Source: Phytobacter palmae (GTDB taxonomy: Bacteria > Pseudomonadota > Gammaproteobacteria > Enterobacterales > Enterobacteriaceae). Taken from it: a stretch of 64,000 bases of DNA. The notes under the pieces were generated by a model that did not search any database, had not been told where the DNA came from, and saw only the letters and a program-made list of their open reading frames with translations. Positions 1 to 9,060 of this stretch are shown here, piece after piece. Positions within the stretch are counted from its first letter, which is position 1. Every line of letters starts with the position of its first letter. The DNA is taken from NCBI GenBank assembly GCA_900112785.1, contig FONB01000002.1, positions 62,001 through 126,000 of the forward strand, read 5' to 3'. A program made the position numbers and the translations under genes.

Positions 1-663
1 GCAGACGTCATCAGCAAAGTGACGCTGGCGCCTGAAATGGCCGGAGCTGAGGTTATCAGTAAGCTGGCTGATGCGGGAATTGTGGTTTCCGCAGGCCACT
101 CAAACGCGACATTAAAAGAAGCGAAGTCCGGTTTCCGCGCAGGTATTACGTTCGCGACGCATTTATATAATGCGATGCCATACATCACCGGACGTGAACC
201 GGGGCTGGCGGGCGCGGTTCTGGATGATGCGGATATCTATTGCGGGATCATTGCAGATGGGCTGCATGTCGATTACGTTAATGTCCGTAACGCAAAACGC
301 CTGAAAGGCGACAAACTCTGTTTAGTAACCGATGCAACGGCGCCAGCAGGGGCAGATATTGACCAGTTCATTTTTGCTGGTAAAACAATATACTACCGTA
401 ATGGACTGTGTGTGGATGAAAACGGTACGTTGAGCGGCTCCTCCCTGACAATGATTGAAGGGGTTCGGAACCTGGTTGAGCATGTGGGTATTGCACTGGA
501 TGAAGTACTGCGCATGGCAACATTGTACCCGGCTCGCGCGATAGGCGTCGACGGGCAGCTCGGCAGCATTGCCCCGGGTAAGGTCGCTAACCTGACCGCC
601 TTCACGCACGATTATAAAATAATCAAGACCATCGTTAATGGTAACGAGGTCGTCACCGAGTAA
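1..663 (+). CDS. nagA: N-acetylglucosamine-6-phosphate deacetylase, 5' truncated by window edge
   Basis: Deacetylates GlcNAc-6-phosphate to glucosamine-6-phosphate in the cytoplasm, the first committed step of amino-sugar catabolism. Only the C-terminal 220 residues are in the window; the frame is open from base 1 and the family is about 382 residues long. Visible are the metal-binding histidine motifs GHSNAT and THLYNAM, and VTDATAPAG carrying the catalytic aspartate (E. coli D273 by alignment from memory). The C-terminus (IVNGNEVV) is nearly identical to E. coli NagA. nagC follows 9 bases after the stop, as in the nagBACD operon, so nagB should lie upstream outside the window. An internal GTG at 19 is not a real start. 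Confidence 0.97.
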   Translation, partial: ADVISKVTLAPEMAGAEVISKLADAGIVVSAGHSNATLKEAKSGFRAGITFATHLYNAMPYITGREPGLAGAVLDDADIYCGIIADGLHVDYVNVRNAKRLKGDKLCLVTDATAPAGADIDQFIFAGKTIYYRNGLCVDENGTLSGSSLTMIEGVRNLVEHVGIALDEVLRMATLYPARAIGVDGQLGSIAPGKVANLTAFTHDYKIIKTIVNGNEVVTE

Positions 664-672
664 ATAAAAGGT

Positions 673-1893
673 ATGACAGCAGGCGGACAAGCTCAGATTG
701 GTAACGTTGATCTCGTTAAACAACTTAACAGTGCGGCGGTTTACCGCCTGATTGATCAACTTGGCCCTATTTCGCGTATTCAAATTGCCGAGCAGAGCCA
801 GCTTGCGCCCGCCAGCGTGACAAAAATCACGCGTCAGCTTATTGAACGCGGTCTGATCAAAGAAGTCGATCAGCAGGCCTCCACCGGGGGCCGCCGCGCT
901 ATCTCTATCATTACCGAAACCCGTAATTTTCAGGCCATTGGTGTGCGTCTGGGACGTTCCGACACCACCCTCACCCTTTATGATCTGAGCAGCAAGGTGC
1001 TGGCAGAAGAGCATTATCCTCTCCCGGAGCGGACGCAGGAAACCCTGGAACACGCATTGCTGAACACTATCAGCGCCTTTATCGAAAATACTCAGCGTAA
1101 GATTCGCGAACTGATCGCCATTTCGGTCATTTTGCCGGGTCTTGTCGACCCGGAAAGCGGCGTTATTCGCTACATGCCACATATCCAGGTGGAAAACTGG
1201 GGGCTGGTTGACGCGCTGGAAAAACGTTTCAAATTAACCTGTTTTGTCGGTCATGATATCCGCAGTCTGGCCCTTGCTGAGCACTACTTTGGGGCAAGTC
1301 AGGACTGTGAGGACTCCATTCTGGTGCGCGTTCATCGTGGAACCGGGGCAGGAATCATCTCTAACGGGCGAATTTTCATAGGCCGCAACGGTAACGTGGG
1401 TGAAATTGGCCACATTCAGGTAGAGCCGCTCGGCGAGCGATGTCATTGCGGTAACTTTGGCTGCCTGGAAACCATCGCCGCCAATGCCGCCATTGAACAA
1501 CGCGTACGTCATCTGCTGGAACAGGGCTACCAAAGCCGCGTAACGCTGGATGACTGCACGATCAAAAATATCTGTAAAGCCGCAAATAAAGGCGACGCGC
1601 TGGCATGCGAAGTGGTTGAGTATGTTGGTCGCCATCTGGGCAAAACCATCGCCATCGCCATTAACCTATTCAATCCACAGAAAATAGTCATCGCCGGGGA
1701 GATTGTTGAAGCGGAAAAAGTGTTGCTGCCTGCCATTGAAGGCTGCATTAACACCCAGTCGCTCAAAGCATTCCGCAAAAATCTTCCGGTGGTGCGTTCC
1801 ACCCTTGATCATCGCTCAGCGATTGGCGCTTTCGCACTGGTGAAACGCGCTATGCTGAACGGCATGTTGCTGCAACGTTTGCTGGAAAGCTGA
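673..1893 (+). CDS. nagC: ROK-family transcriptional repressor NagC
   Basis: Represses the nag regulon and is induced by GlcNAc-6-phosphate. The protein has 406 residues, the E. coli length. An N-terminal winged helix-turn-helix (roughly residues 15-75, including ISRIQIAEQSQLAPASVTK) is followed by a ROK sugar-kinase-like fold. The ROK zinc signature CHCGNFGCLE is near residue 260 and VRVHRGTGAG lies just before it. The start ATG is 9 bases after nagA with AAAAGG just upstream. In E. coli the same gene order puts NagC under its own control; the operator would lie upstream of nagB, outside this window. The open frame on the other strand across this gene is a shadow. Confidence 0.97.
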   Translation: MTAGGQAQIGNVDLVKQLNSAAVYRLIDQLGPISRIQIAEQSQLAPASVTKITRQLIERGLIKEVDQQASTGGRRAISIITETRNFQAIGVRLGRSDTTLTLYDLSSKVLAEEHYPLPERTQETLEHALLNTISAFIENTQRKIRELIAISVILPGLVDPESGVIRYMPHIQVENWGLVDALEKRFKLTCFVGHDIRSLALAEHYFGASQDCEDSILVRVHRGTGAGIISNGRIFIGRNGNVGEIGHIQVEPLGERCHCGNFGCLETIAANAAIEQRVRHLLEQGYQSRVTLDDCTIKNICKAANKGDALACEVVEYVGRHLGKTIAIAINLFNPQKIVIAGEIVEAEKVLLPAIEGCINTQSLKAFRKNLPVVRSTLDHRSAIGAFALVKRAMLNGMLLQRLLES

Positions 1894-1903
1894 CAGGGTT
1901 TAG

Positions 1904-2165
1904 ATACTCTAAATAATTCGCATTGCAGGACAAAACGGTTGACCGTTTTGAACAGCTCTTGCGCTGGTCCGAAGGGGTGAGGTCGCAGGCCGAACCATAC
2001 GGCAGGCACCTGACAAACTTGTCATGAACGAATTTGAACAGCTTAAGGCAATCTTCGCTGAGGGGCACAGATGTCCCTCAAACGCCCTCCAGCAGCTTAC
2101 CGCGATAAGTGACCCGCGAAAGCAAACACAGCCAATGCATATGCAATTTGAAGTATGATGGGTAT
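1904..2165. repeat. decayed enterobacterial intergenic repeat between nagC and nagD
   Basis: The 304-base nagC-nagD gap is far longer than I recall for E. coli (a few tens of bases) and holds no gene. Its left end (ATACTCTAAATAATTCG, then ATTGCAGGA) and right end (GCATATGCAATTTGAAG, then TATGATGGGTAT) are imperfectly complementary. The right arm (CAGCTTACC, then ATAAGTGACC, then GCCAATGCA) parallels the element at 43.75-43.87 kb (GAGCTTACT, AGTAAGTGACC, GCCAACGCA). I recall a family of such elements in Enterobacter, Citrobacter and Klebsiella. The middle (about 1935-2080) does not match the second copy. Confidence 0.6.
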
Positions 2166-2197
2166 AGTTACTGATTCTCTTTTTAACCGGGAAGTCC

Positions 2198-2950
2198 ATG
2201 ACCATTCAGAACGTAATCTGTGATATTGACGGCGTGTTGATGCACGATAACGTCGCCGTGCCAGGTGCTGCAGAGTTTATTAACCGAATCCTGGAAAAGG
2301 GGATGCCGCTGGTGCTGCTCACCAACTACCCTTCCCAGACAGGGCAGGATTTGGCTAACCGCTTTGCCTCAGCCGGTATAGATGCACCAGCCAGCGTTTT
2401 TTATACCTCTGCGATGGCGACAGCAGACTTCCTTAAACGCCAGGAAGGGAAAAAAGCCTATGTTGTCGGTGAAGGTGCATTGATTCACGAACTCTATAAA
2501 GCCGGGTTTACCATTACGGATATCAACCCGGATTTCGTTATCGTGGGCGAAACGCGCTCGTACAACTGGGAAATGATGCATAAGGCGGCTTTTTTTGTCG
2601 CCAACGGTGCACGTTTCATTGCCACCAATCCGGACACGCACGGACGCGGCTACTATCCTGGTTGCGGCGCGCTGTGCGCCGGTATTGAAAAAATCTCTGG
2701 TCGAGAGCCGTTCTATGTCGGCAAACCGAGCCCGTGGATTATCCGTGCCGCGCTCAATACTATGCAGGCGCACTCCGAGCAGACGGTGATTGTCGGCGAC
2801 AATTTGCGTACCGATATCCTTGCAGGCTTTCAGGCGGGTCTGGAGACGATTCTGGTACTCTCTGGCGTATCTACGCTGGATGATATTGACAGTATGCCAT
2901 TCCGTCCTTCATGGATTTACCCTTCGGTGGCTGAAATCGACATTTTTTAA
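2198..2950 (+). CDS. nagD: HAD-family nucleotide (UMP) phosphatase NagD
   Basis: A 250-residue phosphatase of the HAD IIA subfamily; the E. coli enzyme prefers UMP and other nucleoside monophosphates. Motif I is near the N-terminus (CDIDGVLMHDN, nucleophile Asp about residue 9), motif II is LLTNYPS, the conserved lysine is in FYVGKPSPW, and motif III is VIVGDNLRTDI. The ATG follows AACCGGGAAGTCC. It is last in the nagBACD operon by family order, but here it is separated from nagC by a repeat of about 260 bases, so read-through may be weakened. A terminator hairpin follows the stop immediately. Confidence 0.96.
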   Translation: MTIQNVICDIDGVLMHDNVAVPGAAEFINRILEKGMPLVLLTNYPSQTGQDLANRFASAGIDAPASVFYTSAMATADFLKRQEGKKAYVVGEGALIHELYKAGFTITDINPDFVIVGETRSYNWEMMHKAAFFVANGARFIATNPDTHGRGYYPGCGALCAGIEKISGREPFYVGKPSPWIIRAALNTMQAHSEQTVIVGDNLRTDILAGFQAGLETILVLSGVSTLDDIDSMPFRPSWIYPSVAEIDIF

Positions 2951-2953
2951 ACT

Positions 2954-2979
2954 AAACCACGTCCCAGGACGTGGTTTTT
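2954..2979 (+). terminator. Rho-independent terminator after nagD
   Basis: Perfect stem AAACCACGTCC / GGACGTGGTTT followed by T residues, four bases after the nagD stop. It ends the nag operon. Confidence 0.85.
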
Positions 2980-3235
2980 CATTTTCCGCACTAACAAAAA
3001 ACAGACCAATTAATAAAACCCCCTAAAAATTGAAAATTCAACAATAACACAGCTCAATTCATGTGCTTTTTTCAGCATTCGATAATCGTCATTGCGCTTT
3101 TTACTTTCGAGGCGGTAAAACGCTTGCGCACATCACACCTTTGCGGCATTTTCTTAAACAAGCAATAAGACAACGCGATGACGCGGCGTCTGCACTCACA
3201 CAACACTGCATTGCCTTAAAGTAACGGAGAAGTCT

Positions 3236-4900
3236 ATGTGTTCTATTTTTGGCGTACTGGATATTAAAACTGACGCGGTTGAGCTGCGTAAAAAAGCGCT
3301 CGAATTATCCCGCCTGATGCGCCACCGCGGCCCGGACTGGTCTGGCGTTTATGCCAGCGATAAAGCGATTCTTGCCCATGAACGTCTGTCTATTGTCGAC
3401 GTCAATGCGGGTGCCCAGCCGCTGTACAACGAGAAAAAAACACATGCGCTGGCCGTCAATGGCGAAATCTACAACCACCAGGCGCTGCGTGCAGAATATG
3501 GTGATCGCTACCAGTTCCAGACCGGCTCGGACTGCGAGGTTATCCTCGCGCTGTATCAGGAAAAAGGGCCAGAATTCCTGGACGATCTGCAAGGTATGTT
3601 TGCATTTGCCCTGTATGACAGCGAAAAAGACGCGTATCTGATCGGTCGTGACCATATCGGCATTATCCCGCTGTATATGGGCCACGATGAGCACGGTAAC
3701 TTTTATGTCGCTTCCGAAATGAAAGCGCTGGTTCCCGTATGCCGTACCATCAAAGAGTTCCCGGCGGGCAGCTACCTGTGGAGCAAAGACGGTGAAATCC
3801 GTTCTTACTATCAGCGTGACTGGTTCGACTATGACGCAGTGAAAGACAACGTCACTGACAAAAACGAACTGCGTCAGGCGCTGGAAGAGTCCGTGAAAAG
3901 CCATCTGATGTCAGATGTGCCGTATGGCGTACTGCTCTCTGGCGGTCTGGACTCCTCTGTTATTTCCGCTATCACCAAAAAATTCGCCGCACGTCGTGTG
4001 GAAGATCAGGAGCGCTCTGAGGCCTGGTGGCCGCAGTTACACTCCTTCGCCGTGGGTCTGAAAGGTGCACCGGACCTGAAAGCCGCGCAGGAAGTGGCAA
4101 ACCATCTGGGTACGGTTCACCACGAAATCCACTTTACCGTGCAGGAAGGTCTGGACGCGATTCGCGACGTGATTTATCACATCGAAACCTACGATGTGAC
4201 CACTATTCGTGCCTCTACACCAATGTATCTGATGTCCCGTAAAATCAAAGCAATGGGTATCAAGATGGTGTTGTCCGGTGAAGGTTCTGACGAAGTGTTT
4301 GGCGGCTACCTCTATTTCCATAAAGCGCCGAATGCCAAAGAGCTGCATGAAGAGACTGTACGTAAATTGCAGGCACTGCACATGTTCGACTGCGCGCGTG
4401 CTAACAAAGCTATGTCCGCCTGGGGCGTAGAAGCCCGTGTACCGTTCCTGGATAAGAAATTCCTCGATGTTGCGATGCGTATCAACCCGCAGGACAAAAT
4501 GTGCGGCAACGGCAAAATGGAAAAACATATCCTGCGCGAGTGTTTCGAATCCTATCTGCCGGCAAGCGTTGCATGGCGTCAGAAAGAGCAGTTCTCTGAC
4601 GGCGTAGGCTACAGCTGGATTGATACGCTAAAAGAAGTGGCGGCGCAGCAGATAAGCGACCAGCAACTGGCGACAGCCAGTTACCGTTTCCCGTACAACA
4701 CGCCGGGATCGAAAGAAGCCTATCTGTACCGTGAAATTTTTGAAGAATTGTTCCCGGTTCCAAGCGCCGCTGAGTGTGTTCCTGGCGGTCCATCCGTGGC
4801 GTGCTCGTCTGCAAAAGCGATTGAGTGGGATGAATCATTCAAATCCATGAACGATCCATCAGGTCGCGCGGTTGGCGTACACCAGGCTGCTTACAAATAA
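3236..4900 (+). CDS. asnB: asparagine synthetase B (glutamine-hydrolysing)
   Basis: Makes asparagine from aspartate, ATP and glutamine in the cytoplasm. It has 554 residues, the E. coli length. The Ntn glutaminase nucleophile Cys2 follows the initiator Met (MCSIFGVLD), and the class II glutaminase motif AVNGEIYNHQ is present. The C-terminal synthetase domain has the pyrophosphate loop VLLSGGLDSSV near residue 231 and SGEGSDEVFGGY further on. The start is supported by GGAG eight bases upstream and by Cys2. The 285-base upstream gap is AT-rich and separates it from nagD as its own unit. Confidence 0.98.
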   Translation: MCSIFGVLDIKTDAVELRKKALELSRLMRHRGPDWSGVYASDKAILAHERLSIVDVNAGAQPLYNEKKTHALAVNGEIYNHQALRAEYGDRYQFQTGSDCEVILALYQEKGPEFLDDLQGMFAFALYDSEKDAYLIGRDHIGIIPLYMGHDEHGNFYVASEMKALVPVCRTIKEFPAGSYLWSKDGEIRSYYQRDWFDYDAVKDNVTDKNELRQALEESVKSHLMSDVPYGVLLSGGLDSSVISAITKKFAARRVEDQERSEAWWPQLHSFAVGLKGAPDLKAAQEVANHLGTVHHEIHFTVQEGLDAIRDVIYHIETYDVTTIRASTPMYLMSRKIKAMGIKMVLSGEGSDEVFGGYLYFHKAPNAKELHEETVRKLQALHMFDCARANKAMSAWGVEARVPFLDKKFLDVAMRINPQDKMCGNGKMEKHILRECFESYLPASVAWRQKEQFSDGVGYSWIDTLKEVAAQQISDQQLATASYRFPYNTPGSKEAYLYREIFEELFPVPSAAECVPGGPSVACSSAKAIEWDESFKSMNDPSGRAVGVHQAAYK

Positions 4901-4915
4901 GCGATTGTTATCATT

Positions 4916-4940
4916 AAAGGCCCTCCGGGGCCTTTTTTAT
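4916..4940 (+). terminator. Rho-independent terminator after asnB
   Basis: AAAGGCCC-TCC-GGGGCCTTTTTTAT: a GC-rich stem with a tight loop and six T residues, 16 bases past the asnB stop. Confidence 0.9.
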
Positions 4941-5059
4941 TTCTGCCTGTCTTTTGCTATACAAAATCGATAAATAACCAATAATTGCCGAATTATGCGT
5001 CACGCTGTTCGCAACCTAACCAAACAGTCACATTCCGGCAATTTTCGATGAAAAAGGTA

Positions 5060-5088
5060 TTGACGCTGTCAGGCCCAATACGCATAAT
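5060..5088 (+). promoter_or_regulatory. sigma-70 promoter of the tRNA operon
   Basis: TTGACG (-35) and CATAAT (-10) are separated by exactly 17 bases and followed by the GC-rich discriminator GCGCCCCGC, the form expected of a stringently controlled stable-RNA promoter. The first tRNA starts 39 bases after the -10 box. No protein gene intervenes. Confidence 0.75.
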
Positions 5089-5126
5089 GCGCCCCGCAAC
5101 GCCGATAAGGTAACGCGAAAAAAGAT

Positions 5127-5203
5127 GGCTACTTAGCTCAGCTGGTTAGAGCACAGCACTCATAATGCTGGGGTCACAGGTTCGATTCCCGTAGTAGCCA
5201 CCA
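5127..5203 (+). tRNA. metT: tRNA-Met (CAT), elongator
   Basis: A 77-base cloverleaf with acceptor GGCTACT / AGTAGCC, anticodon loop CTCATAA (CAT), T-loop GGTTCGATTCC and an encoded CCA. It is identical in sequence to the later copy at 5609. It is first in a seven-gene cluster matching E. coli metT-leuW-glnU-glnW-metU-glnV-glnX. Confidence 0.96.
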
Positions 5204-5211
5204 TCTTTTTT

Positions 5212-5296
5212 GCGGGAGTGGCGAAATTGGTAGACGCACCAGATTTAGGTTCTGGCGCCGCAAGGTGTGCGAGTTCAAGTCTCGCCTCCCGCACCA
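5212..5296 (+). tRNA. leuW: tRNA-Leu (TAG)
   Basis: An 85-base class II tRNA with acceptor GCGGGAG / CTCCCGC, anticodon loop TTTAGGT (TAG), a long variable arm (GGCGCCGCAAGGTGTGC) and an encoded CCA. It begins 8 bases after metT. Confidence 0.96.
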
Positions 5297-5397
5297 TTCA
5301 CCAGTAAGCGTTGCACGAATGGGGTATCTCCAGGCTGTAAGATAGCCATTGAGGCTAGCAGCAAGATAGTCTGAAGTTCTCTGTTCAGAAAATTTGT

Positions 5398-5472
5398 TGG
5401 GGTATCGCCAAGCGGTAAGGCACCGGTTTTTGATACCGGCATTCCCTGGTTCGAATCCAGGTACCCCAGCCA
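5398..5472 (+). tRNA. glnU: tRNA-Gln (TTG)
   Basis: A 75-base tRNA with acceptor TGGGGTA / TACCCCA, anticodon loop TTTTGAT (TTG, reads CAA) and an encoded CCA. It is identical to the copy at 5507. About 100 bases of spacer separate it from leuW. Confidence 0.96.
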
Positions 5473-5506
5473 TATTTTTGATGTTTGCGGTTCACCGCGA
5501 CGGTAT

Positions 5507-5581
5507 TGGGGTATCGCCAAGCGGTAAGGCACCGGTTTTTGATACCGGCATTCCCTGGTTCGAATCCAGGTACCCCAGCCA
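5507..5581 (+). tRNA. glnW: tRNA-Gln (TTG)
   Basis: Second copy of the TTG-anticodon glutamine tRNA, base-for-base the same as the one at 5398, with an encoded CCA. The 34-base spacer is unlike the first. Confidence 0.96.
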
Positions 5582-5608
5582 GTCGGTGACTGGTTTGCAG
5601 TAAAATTT

Positions 5609-5685
5609 GGCTACTTAGCTCAGCTGGTTAGAGCACAGCACTCATAATGCTGGGGTCACAGGTTCGATTCCCGTAGTAGCCACCA
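5609..5685 (+). tRNA. metU: tRNA-Met (CAT), elongator
   Basis: Second copy of the 77-base elongator methionine tRNA, identical to that at 5127, with an encoded CCA. It sits between the two glutamine pairs as in E. coli. Confidence 0.96.
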
Positions 5686-5734
5686 TATTCAAAGGCTGGT
5701 GTTCATAAGGACATTAACCTGAGTAAAAAATTGT

Positions 5735-5809
5735 TGGGGTATCGCCAAGCGGTAAGGCAGTGGATTCTGATTCCACCATTCCGAGGTTCGAATCCTCGTA
5801 CCCCAGCCA
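5735..5809 (+). tRNA. glnV: tRNA-Gln (CTG)
   Basis: A 75-base tRNA with anticodon loop TTCTGAT (CTG, reads CAG). The anticodon stem GTGGA / TCCAC differs from E. coli, from memory, but is fully paired. The variable region has the usual five bases. CCA is encoded. Confidence 0.96.
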
Positions 5810-5885
5810 ATTTCAAAAGTCGTTTGCTTTCGGGTAGACGCAGTGGTTGAAGTTTTATGATTAACGCGTAAAATTTCACACCTAT

Positions 5886-5959
5886 TGGGGTATCGCCAAG
5901 CGGTAAGGCAGCGGATTCTGATTCCGCCATCCGAGGTTCGAATCCTTGTACCCCAGCCA
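5886..5959 (+). tRNA. glnX: tRNA-Gln (CTG), one base shorter than its neighbour
   Basis: Last tRNA of the cluster, with the CTG anticodon and encoded CCA. Compared with the copy at 5735 it is 74 rather than 75 bases: the stretch between the anticodon stem and T stem reads CATC instead of CATTC. The T stem closes with one G-T pair (CGAGG / CCTTG). The anticodon stem GCGGA / TCCGC is intact. A four-base variable loop is allowed in class I tRNAs, so it is probably functional. Confidence 0.9.
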
Positions 5960-5962
5960 CAT

Positions 5963-6004
5963 AGAAAAGCAAAAAGCTCGCTTAGGCGGGCTTTTTGCTT
6001 TTCT
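5963..6004 (+). terminator. Rho-independent terminator after the tRNA operon
   Basis: A long stem, AGAAAAGCAAAAAGC against GCTTTTTGCTTTTCT, starts four bases after the last CCA. It is symmetric enough to stop transcription from the ubiF side as well, since ubiF ends at 6047 on the other strand. Confidence 0.85.
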
Positions 6005-6046
6005 GGTTACTGCTAAAATCGCAAACGGCGGTTTCCCGCCGCCGTT

Positions 6047-7222
6047 TTACAGTCCTAACGCATATTTCAGCGCCTGGCGTTTGAGTACCCCTGCCCGCTC
6101 CGCCGCCATCAAACCGATATTACGCAGCACGCGTACCGGGCCCAAATCGTTACTGAACCCGGCATGGAACAAATCCATTCCACTTTGCATAATAAAATTA
6201 TCTGCCATACGACGTGTCTGATAGCGCTTGAGCACCGAAAGGCTGGCCCAGTCTTCCCTGTGGCTGCGCGCCCTTGTCAGCACATCCAGCAGACAGTCCA
6301 CATCACGATAGCCGAGGTTCACCCCCTGCCCCGCCAGCGGATGGATGGTATGCGCCGCATCGCCTACCAGCGCAAGTCCTGGACGTACGTATTGCAATGC
6401 GTGGCGACGCGCAAGGGGGAATACCCCGGCAGCAACCGGCATAACATGCCCCAGTCGGGACGGAAAATGTGTCGCGATTTCTTTCTGTAACTGCACCATA
6501 TTTAACGATTGCAACTGACGAATACGGGCAGGCGTGTCGTACCAGACCAGCGATGCCCAGTAATCAAATAACGGCAGGAAAGCATGCGGGCCATTGGGGG
6601 TAAAATGCTGCCAGGTGCTCTCTCCTGGCGCACGCTCACACTCTACGGTGATCAGCATGCAGGATTGCTGATATTGCCAGGCGTGAATACCGATACCGGC
6701 ACATTGACGTACCCGGGAATTTCCCCCATCAGCACCAACCACCAGCTTCGCCGAAAGCGTTTCGCCATCTTCAAATGTCAGTTCATGGCAATCATCATTC
6801 AGGTGCATTGTACTGAGCGCAGCAGGTACACGCAGCGTTACCTGAGGGTGACGCTCCAGCGCTTCCCAAAGCGCACGCTGCAGGACATTGTTTTCCACCA
6901 TATAGCCAAGCTGCGGCAGCTTCAATTCCTGCGCGTCGAAGATGACATGCGCGTTTTCCCACTCCCAGGTCTCCAGCCGCTCCCACGGATGACAACGCAT
7001 CGCCAGAACCGCATCCCAGACGCCCAGTTCCCGAAGCAATGTTACCGAGGAAGTACTAATGGCCGAAATACGCACATCCGGCTGTGCTGTCGCATCAAAG
7101 GCGGGCGGCGCCTTTTGTTCAATGACCGTGACACTAAAACCCTGCCGGGCTAACCCCAGCGCCAGCGCCCCACCGACCATTCCGCCGCCGACAACCGCGA
7201 CCTCAGTAGATTGATTTATCAT
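6047..7222 (-). CDS. ubiF: 2-octaprenyl-3-methyl-6-methoxy-1,4-benzoquinol hydroxylase
   Basis: An FAD-dependent monooxygenase that adds one of the ring hydroxyls in ubiquinone biosynthesis, acting in the membrane-associated Ubi complex. It has 391 residues, the E. coli length. The N-terminal dinucleotide-binding motif is VAVVGGGMVGGAL, the DG motif is VVGADGGNSRVRQ, and the FAD ribityl motif is ALVGDAAHTIHPLAGQG near residue 285. It is convergent with the tRNA operon and divergent from miaB, with 146 bases between the two starts. Confidence 0.96.
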   Translation of the reverse strand: MINQSTEVAVVGGGMVGGALALGLARQGFSVTVIEQKAPPAFDATAQPDVRISAISTSSVTLLRELGVWDAVLAMRCHPWERLETWEWENAHVIFDAQELKLPQLGYMVENNVLQRALWEALERHPQVTLRVPAALSTMHLNDDCHELTFEDGETLSAKLVVGADGGNSRVRQCAGIGIHAWQYQQSCMLITVECERAPGESTWQHFTPNGPHAFLPLFDYWASLVWYDTPARIRQLQSLNMVQLQKEIATHFPSRLGHVMPVAAGVFPLARRHALQYVRPGLALVGDAAHTIHPLAGQGVNLGYRDVDCLLDVLTRARSHREDWASLSVLKRYQTRRMADNFIMQSGMDLFHAGFSNDLGPVRVLRNIGLMAAERAGVLKRQALKYALGL

Positions 7223-7368
7223 GGTCCATTATCCTTAAACGAGAATCTCCTAAGTTTACCGGATTTTTTACACCTTGAGTCTGACAAGCGTCATACTGGT
7301 CAGCACGCGACCAAAGCATTACAATACGCGCCCTGCATTGGGGCCTTAAACAAAGCATGAGCAAGTCG

Positions 7369-8793
7369 ATGACAAAAAAACTCCACATTAAAACCTGGGG
7401 CTGTCAGATGAATGAATACGATTCATCGAAGATGGCCGATCTGCTGGATGCCACTCACGGGTATCAACTCACCGAAGTGGCCGAAGAAGCAGATGTGCTG
7501 CTGCTTAACACCTGCTCAATCCGCGAGAAGGCGCAAGAGAAAGTCTTCCACCAGTTGGGACGCTGGAAATTATTAAAGGAAAAAAATCCAGACCTGATCA
7601 TTGGTGTCGGCGGTTGCGTCGCATCTCAGGAAGGCGATCATATTCGCCAGCGTGCCCACTATGTTGACATTATTTTTGGACCGCAAACGCTGCACCGTCT
7701 GCCGGAGATGATCAACTCCGTGCGAGGCAACCGTAGCCCGGTCGTGGATATCAGCTTCCCGGAGATCGAGAAATTCGACCGTCTGCCGGAACCGAAAGCC
7801 GAAGGCCCGACCGCGTTCGTCTCCATCATGGAAGGCTGCAATAAATACTGCACATACTGCGTCGTGCCCTACACTCGTGGTGAAGAGGTCAGTCGTCCAT
7901 GCGACGATATCCTGTTTGAAATTGCGCAACTGGCGGCGCAAGGCGTACGTGAAGTTAATTTGCTGGGCCAAAACGTAAACGCCTGGCGCGGAGAGAATTA
8001 CGACGGAAGCACGGGTTCCTTCGCGGATCTTTTGCGTCTGGTAGCGGCAATTGACGGTATCGACCGTATTCGTTTTACCACCAGCCACCCGATCGAATTC
8101 ACCGACGATATCATTGATGTCTACCGTGATACGCCGGAGCTGGTCAGCTTCCTGCATCTGCCGGTGCAAAGTGGTTCTGACCGCGTACTGAACCTGATGG
8201 GCCGTACTCATACCGCGCTGGAATATAAAGCGATCATCCGCAAACTGCGTGCCGCACGTCCGGATATTCAAATCAGCTCTGATTTCATCGTTGGCTTCCC
8301 TGGCGAAACGACTCAGGACTTCGAGCAGACCATGAAGCTGATTGCTGATGTGAATTTCGATATGAGTTACAGCTTTATTTTCTCCGCCCGTCCAGGAACG
8401 CCTGCGGCCGATATGGTAGATGACGTACCGGAAGAGGATAAAAAACAGCGTCTGTATATTCTGCAGGAACGTATCAACCAGCAGGCAATGGCCTGGAGCC
8501 GCCGGATGATCGGCACGACTCAGCGCATTCTGGTGGAGGGGACTTCCCGTAAGAGCATCATGGAGCTGTCAGGCCGTACCGAAAACAACCGCGTGGTGAA
8601 CTTCGAAGGCAGGCCAGAGATGATCGGGAAATTCGTCGACGTGGAAATCACCGACGTCTGGACAAACTCTCTGCGCGGGAAAGTGGTGCGTACTGAAGAC
8701 GAAATGGGGCTGCGCATTGCGGAGTCGCCAGAGTCAGTTATCGCCCGTACCCGTAAAGAGAATGAGATCGGCGTAGGTATCTACCAGCCTTAA
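7369..8793 (+). CDS. miaB: tRNA-2-methylthio-N6-dimethylallyladenosine synthase
   Basis: A radical-SAM methylthiotransferase that converts i6A37 to ms2i6A37 in tRNAs reading UNN codons. It has 474 residues from the ATG at 7369, which matches E. coli. A further in-frame ATG at 7357 would add four residues and neither start has a strong ribosome site. The N-terminal domain binds the auxiliary cluster with cysteines near residues 12, 48 and 82 (WGCQMN, NTCSIRE, GGCVASQ). The radical-SAM motif is GCNKYCTYC near residue 157, and a TRAM domain ends the protein. Several tRNAs just upstream read other codons, so the proximity has no obvious meaning. Confidence 0.97.
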   Translation: MTKKLHIKTWGCQMNEYDSSKMADLLDATHGYQLTEVAEEADVLLLNTCSIREKAQEKVFHQLGRWKLLKEKNPDLIIGVGGCVASQEGDHIRQRAHYVDIIFGPQTLHRLPEMINSVRGNRSPVVDISFPEIEKFDRLPEPKAEGPTAFVSIMEGCNKYCTYCVVPYTRGEEVSRPCDDILFEIAQLAAQGVREVNLLGQNVNAWRGENYDGSTGSFADLLRLVAAIDGIDRIRFTTSHPIEFTDDIIDVYRDTPELVSFLHLPVQSGSDRVLNLMGRTHTALEYKAIIRKLRAARPDIQISSDFIVGFPGETTQDFEQTMKLIADVNFDMSYSFIFSARPGTPAADMVDDVPEEDKKQRLYILQERINQQAMAWSRRMIGTTQRILVEGTSRKSIMELSGRTENNRVVNFEGRPEMIGKFVDVEITDVWTNSLRGKVVRTEDEMGLRIAESPESVIARTRKENEIGVGIYQP

Positions 8794-8919
8794 TCAGCCC
8801 GGCTCTATCTGTTCACGTCGCGCAAAGACAGCAAGCAGACGCCCGGTCGCATAGATGACATGCGACCGCGGCGCGCGCAACATCAACGAATCTGCGGCGT
8901 GAAGTAGGACCGATCAACC

Positions 8920-8947
8920 CTTGCATTTCCCCTTCCCGCCCTCATAT
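8920..8947 (+). promoter_or_regulatory. possible heat-shock (sigma-32) promoter for ybeZYX
   Basis: CTTGCAT and CCCTCATAT, 12 bases apart, resemble the sigma-32 consensus (CTTGAAA, 13-17 bases, CCCCATNT). The site lies about 110 bases before ybeZ. In E. coli the ybeZYX operon is known as a heat-shock operon, which is the main reason to take the partial match seriously. The spacer is at the short edge. Confidence 0.4.
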
Positions 8948-9060
8948 CCATCGCAATGCTTGCGCCTTTATTCTATGGCGTGAATAATTCTCTGTAAGGC
9001 CGACGGCCCCAGCTATATTAGCCAGGCTCCATTCGGCACTATATGAATAAGAGGAACAGT

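Noticed and set aside
322-1182. Minus-strand frame of 286 codons over nagA and nagC
   Set aside because: Lies opposite two well-supported genes, has no recognisable domain, and mirrors their codon pattern.
5174-5972. Short frames over the tRNA cluster, several containing GFEP-type repeats
   Set aside because: These arise from repeated tRNA sequence (the T arm and acceptor read in translation) and are a well-known artefact.
5127-6004. Possible integration site at the tRNA cluster
   Set aside because: No integrase, no partial tRNA repeat and no foreign genes beside it; flanking order is the same as in E. coli.
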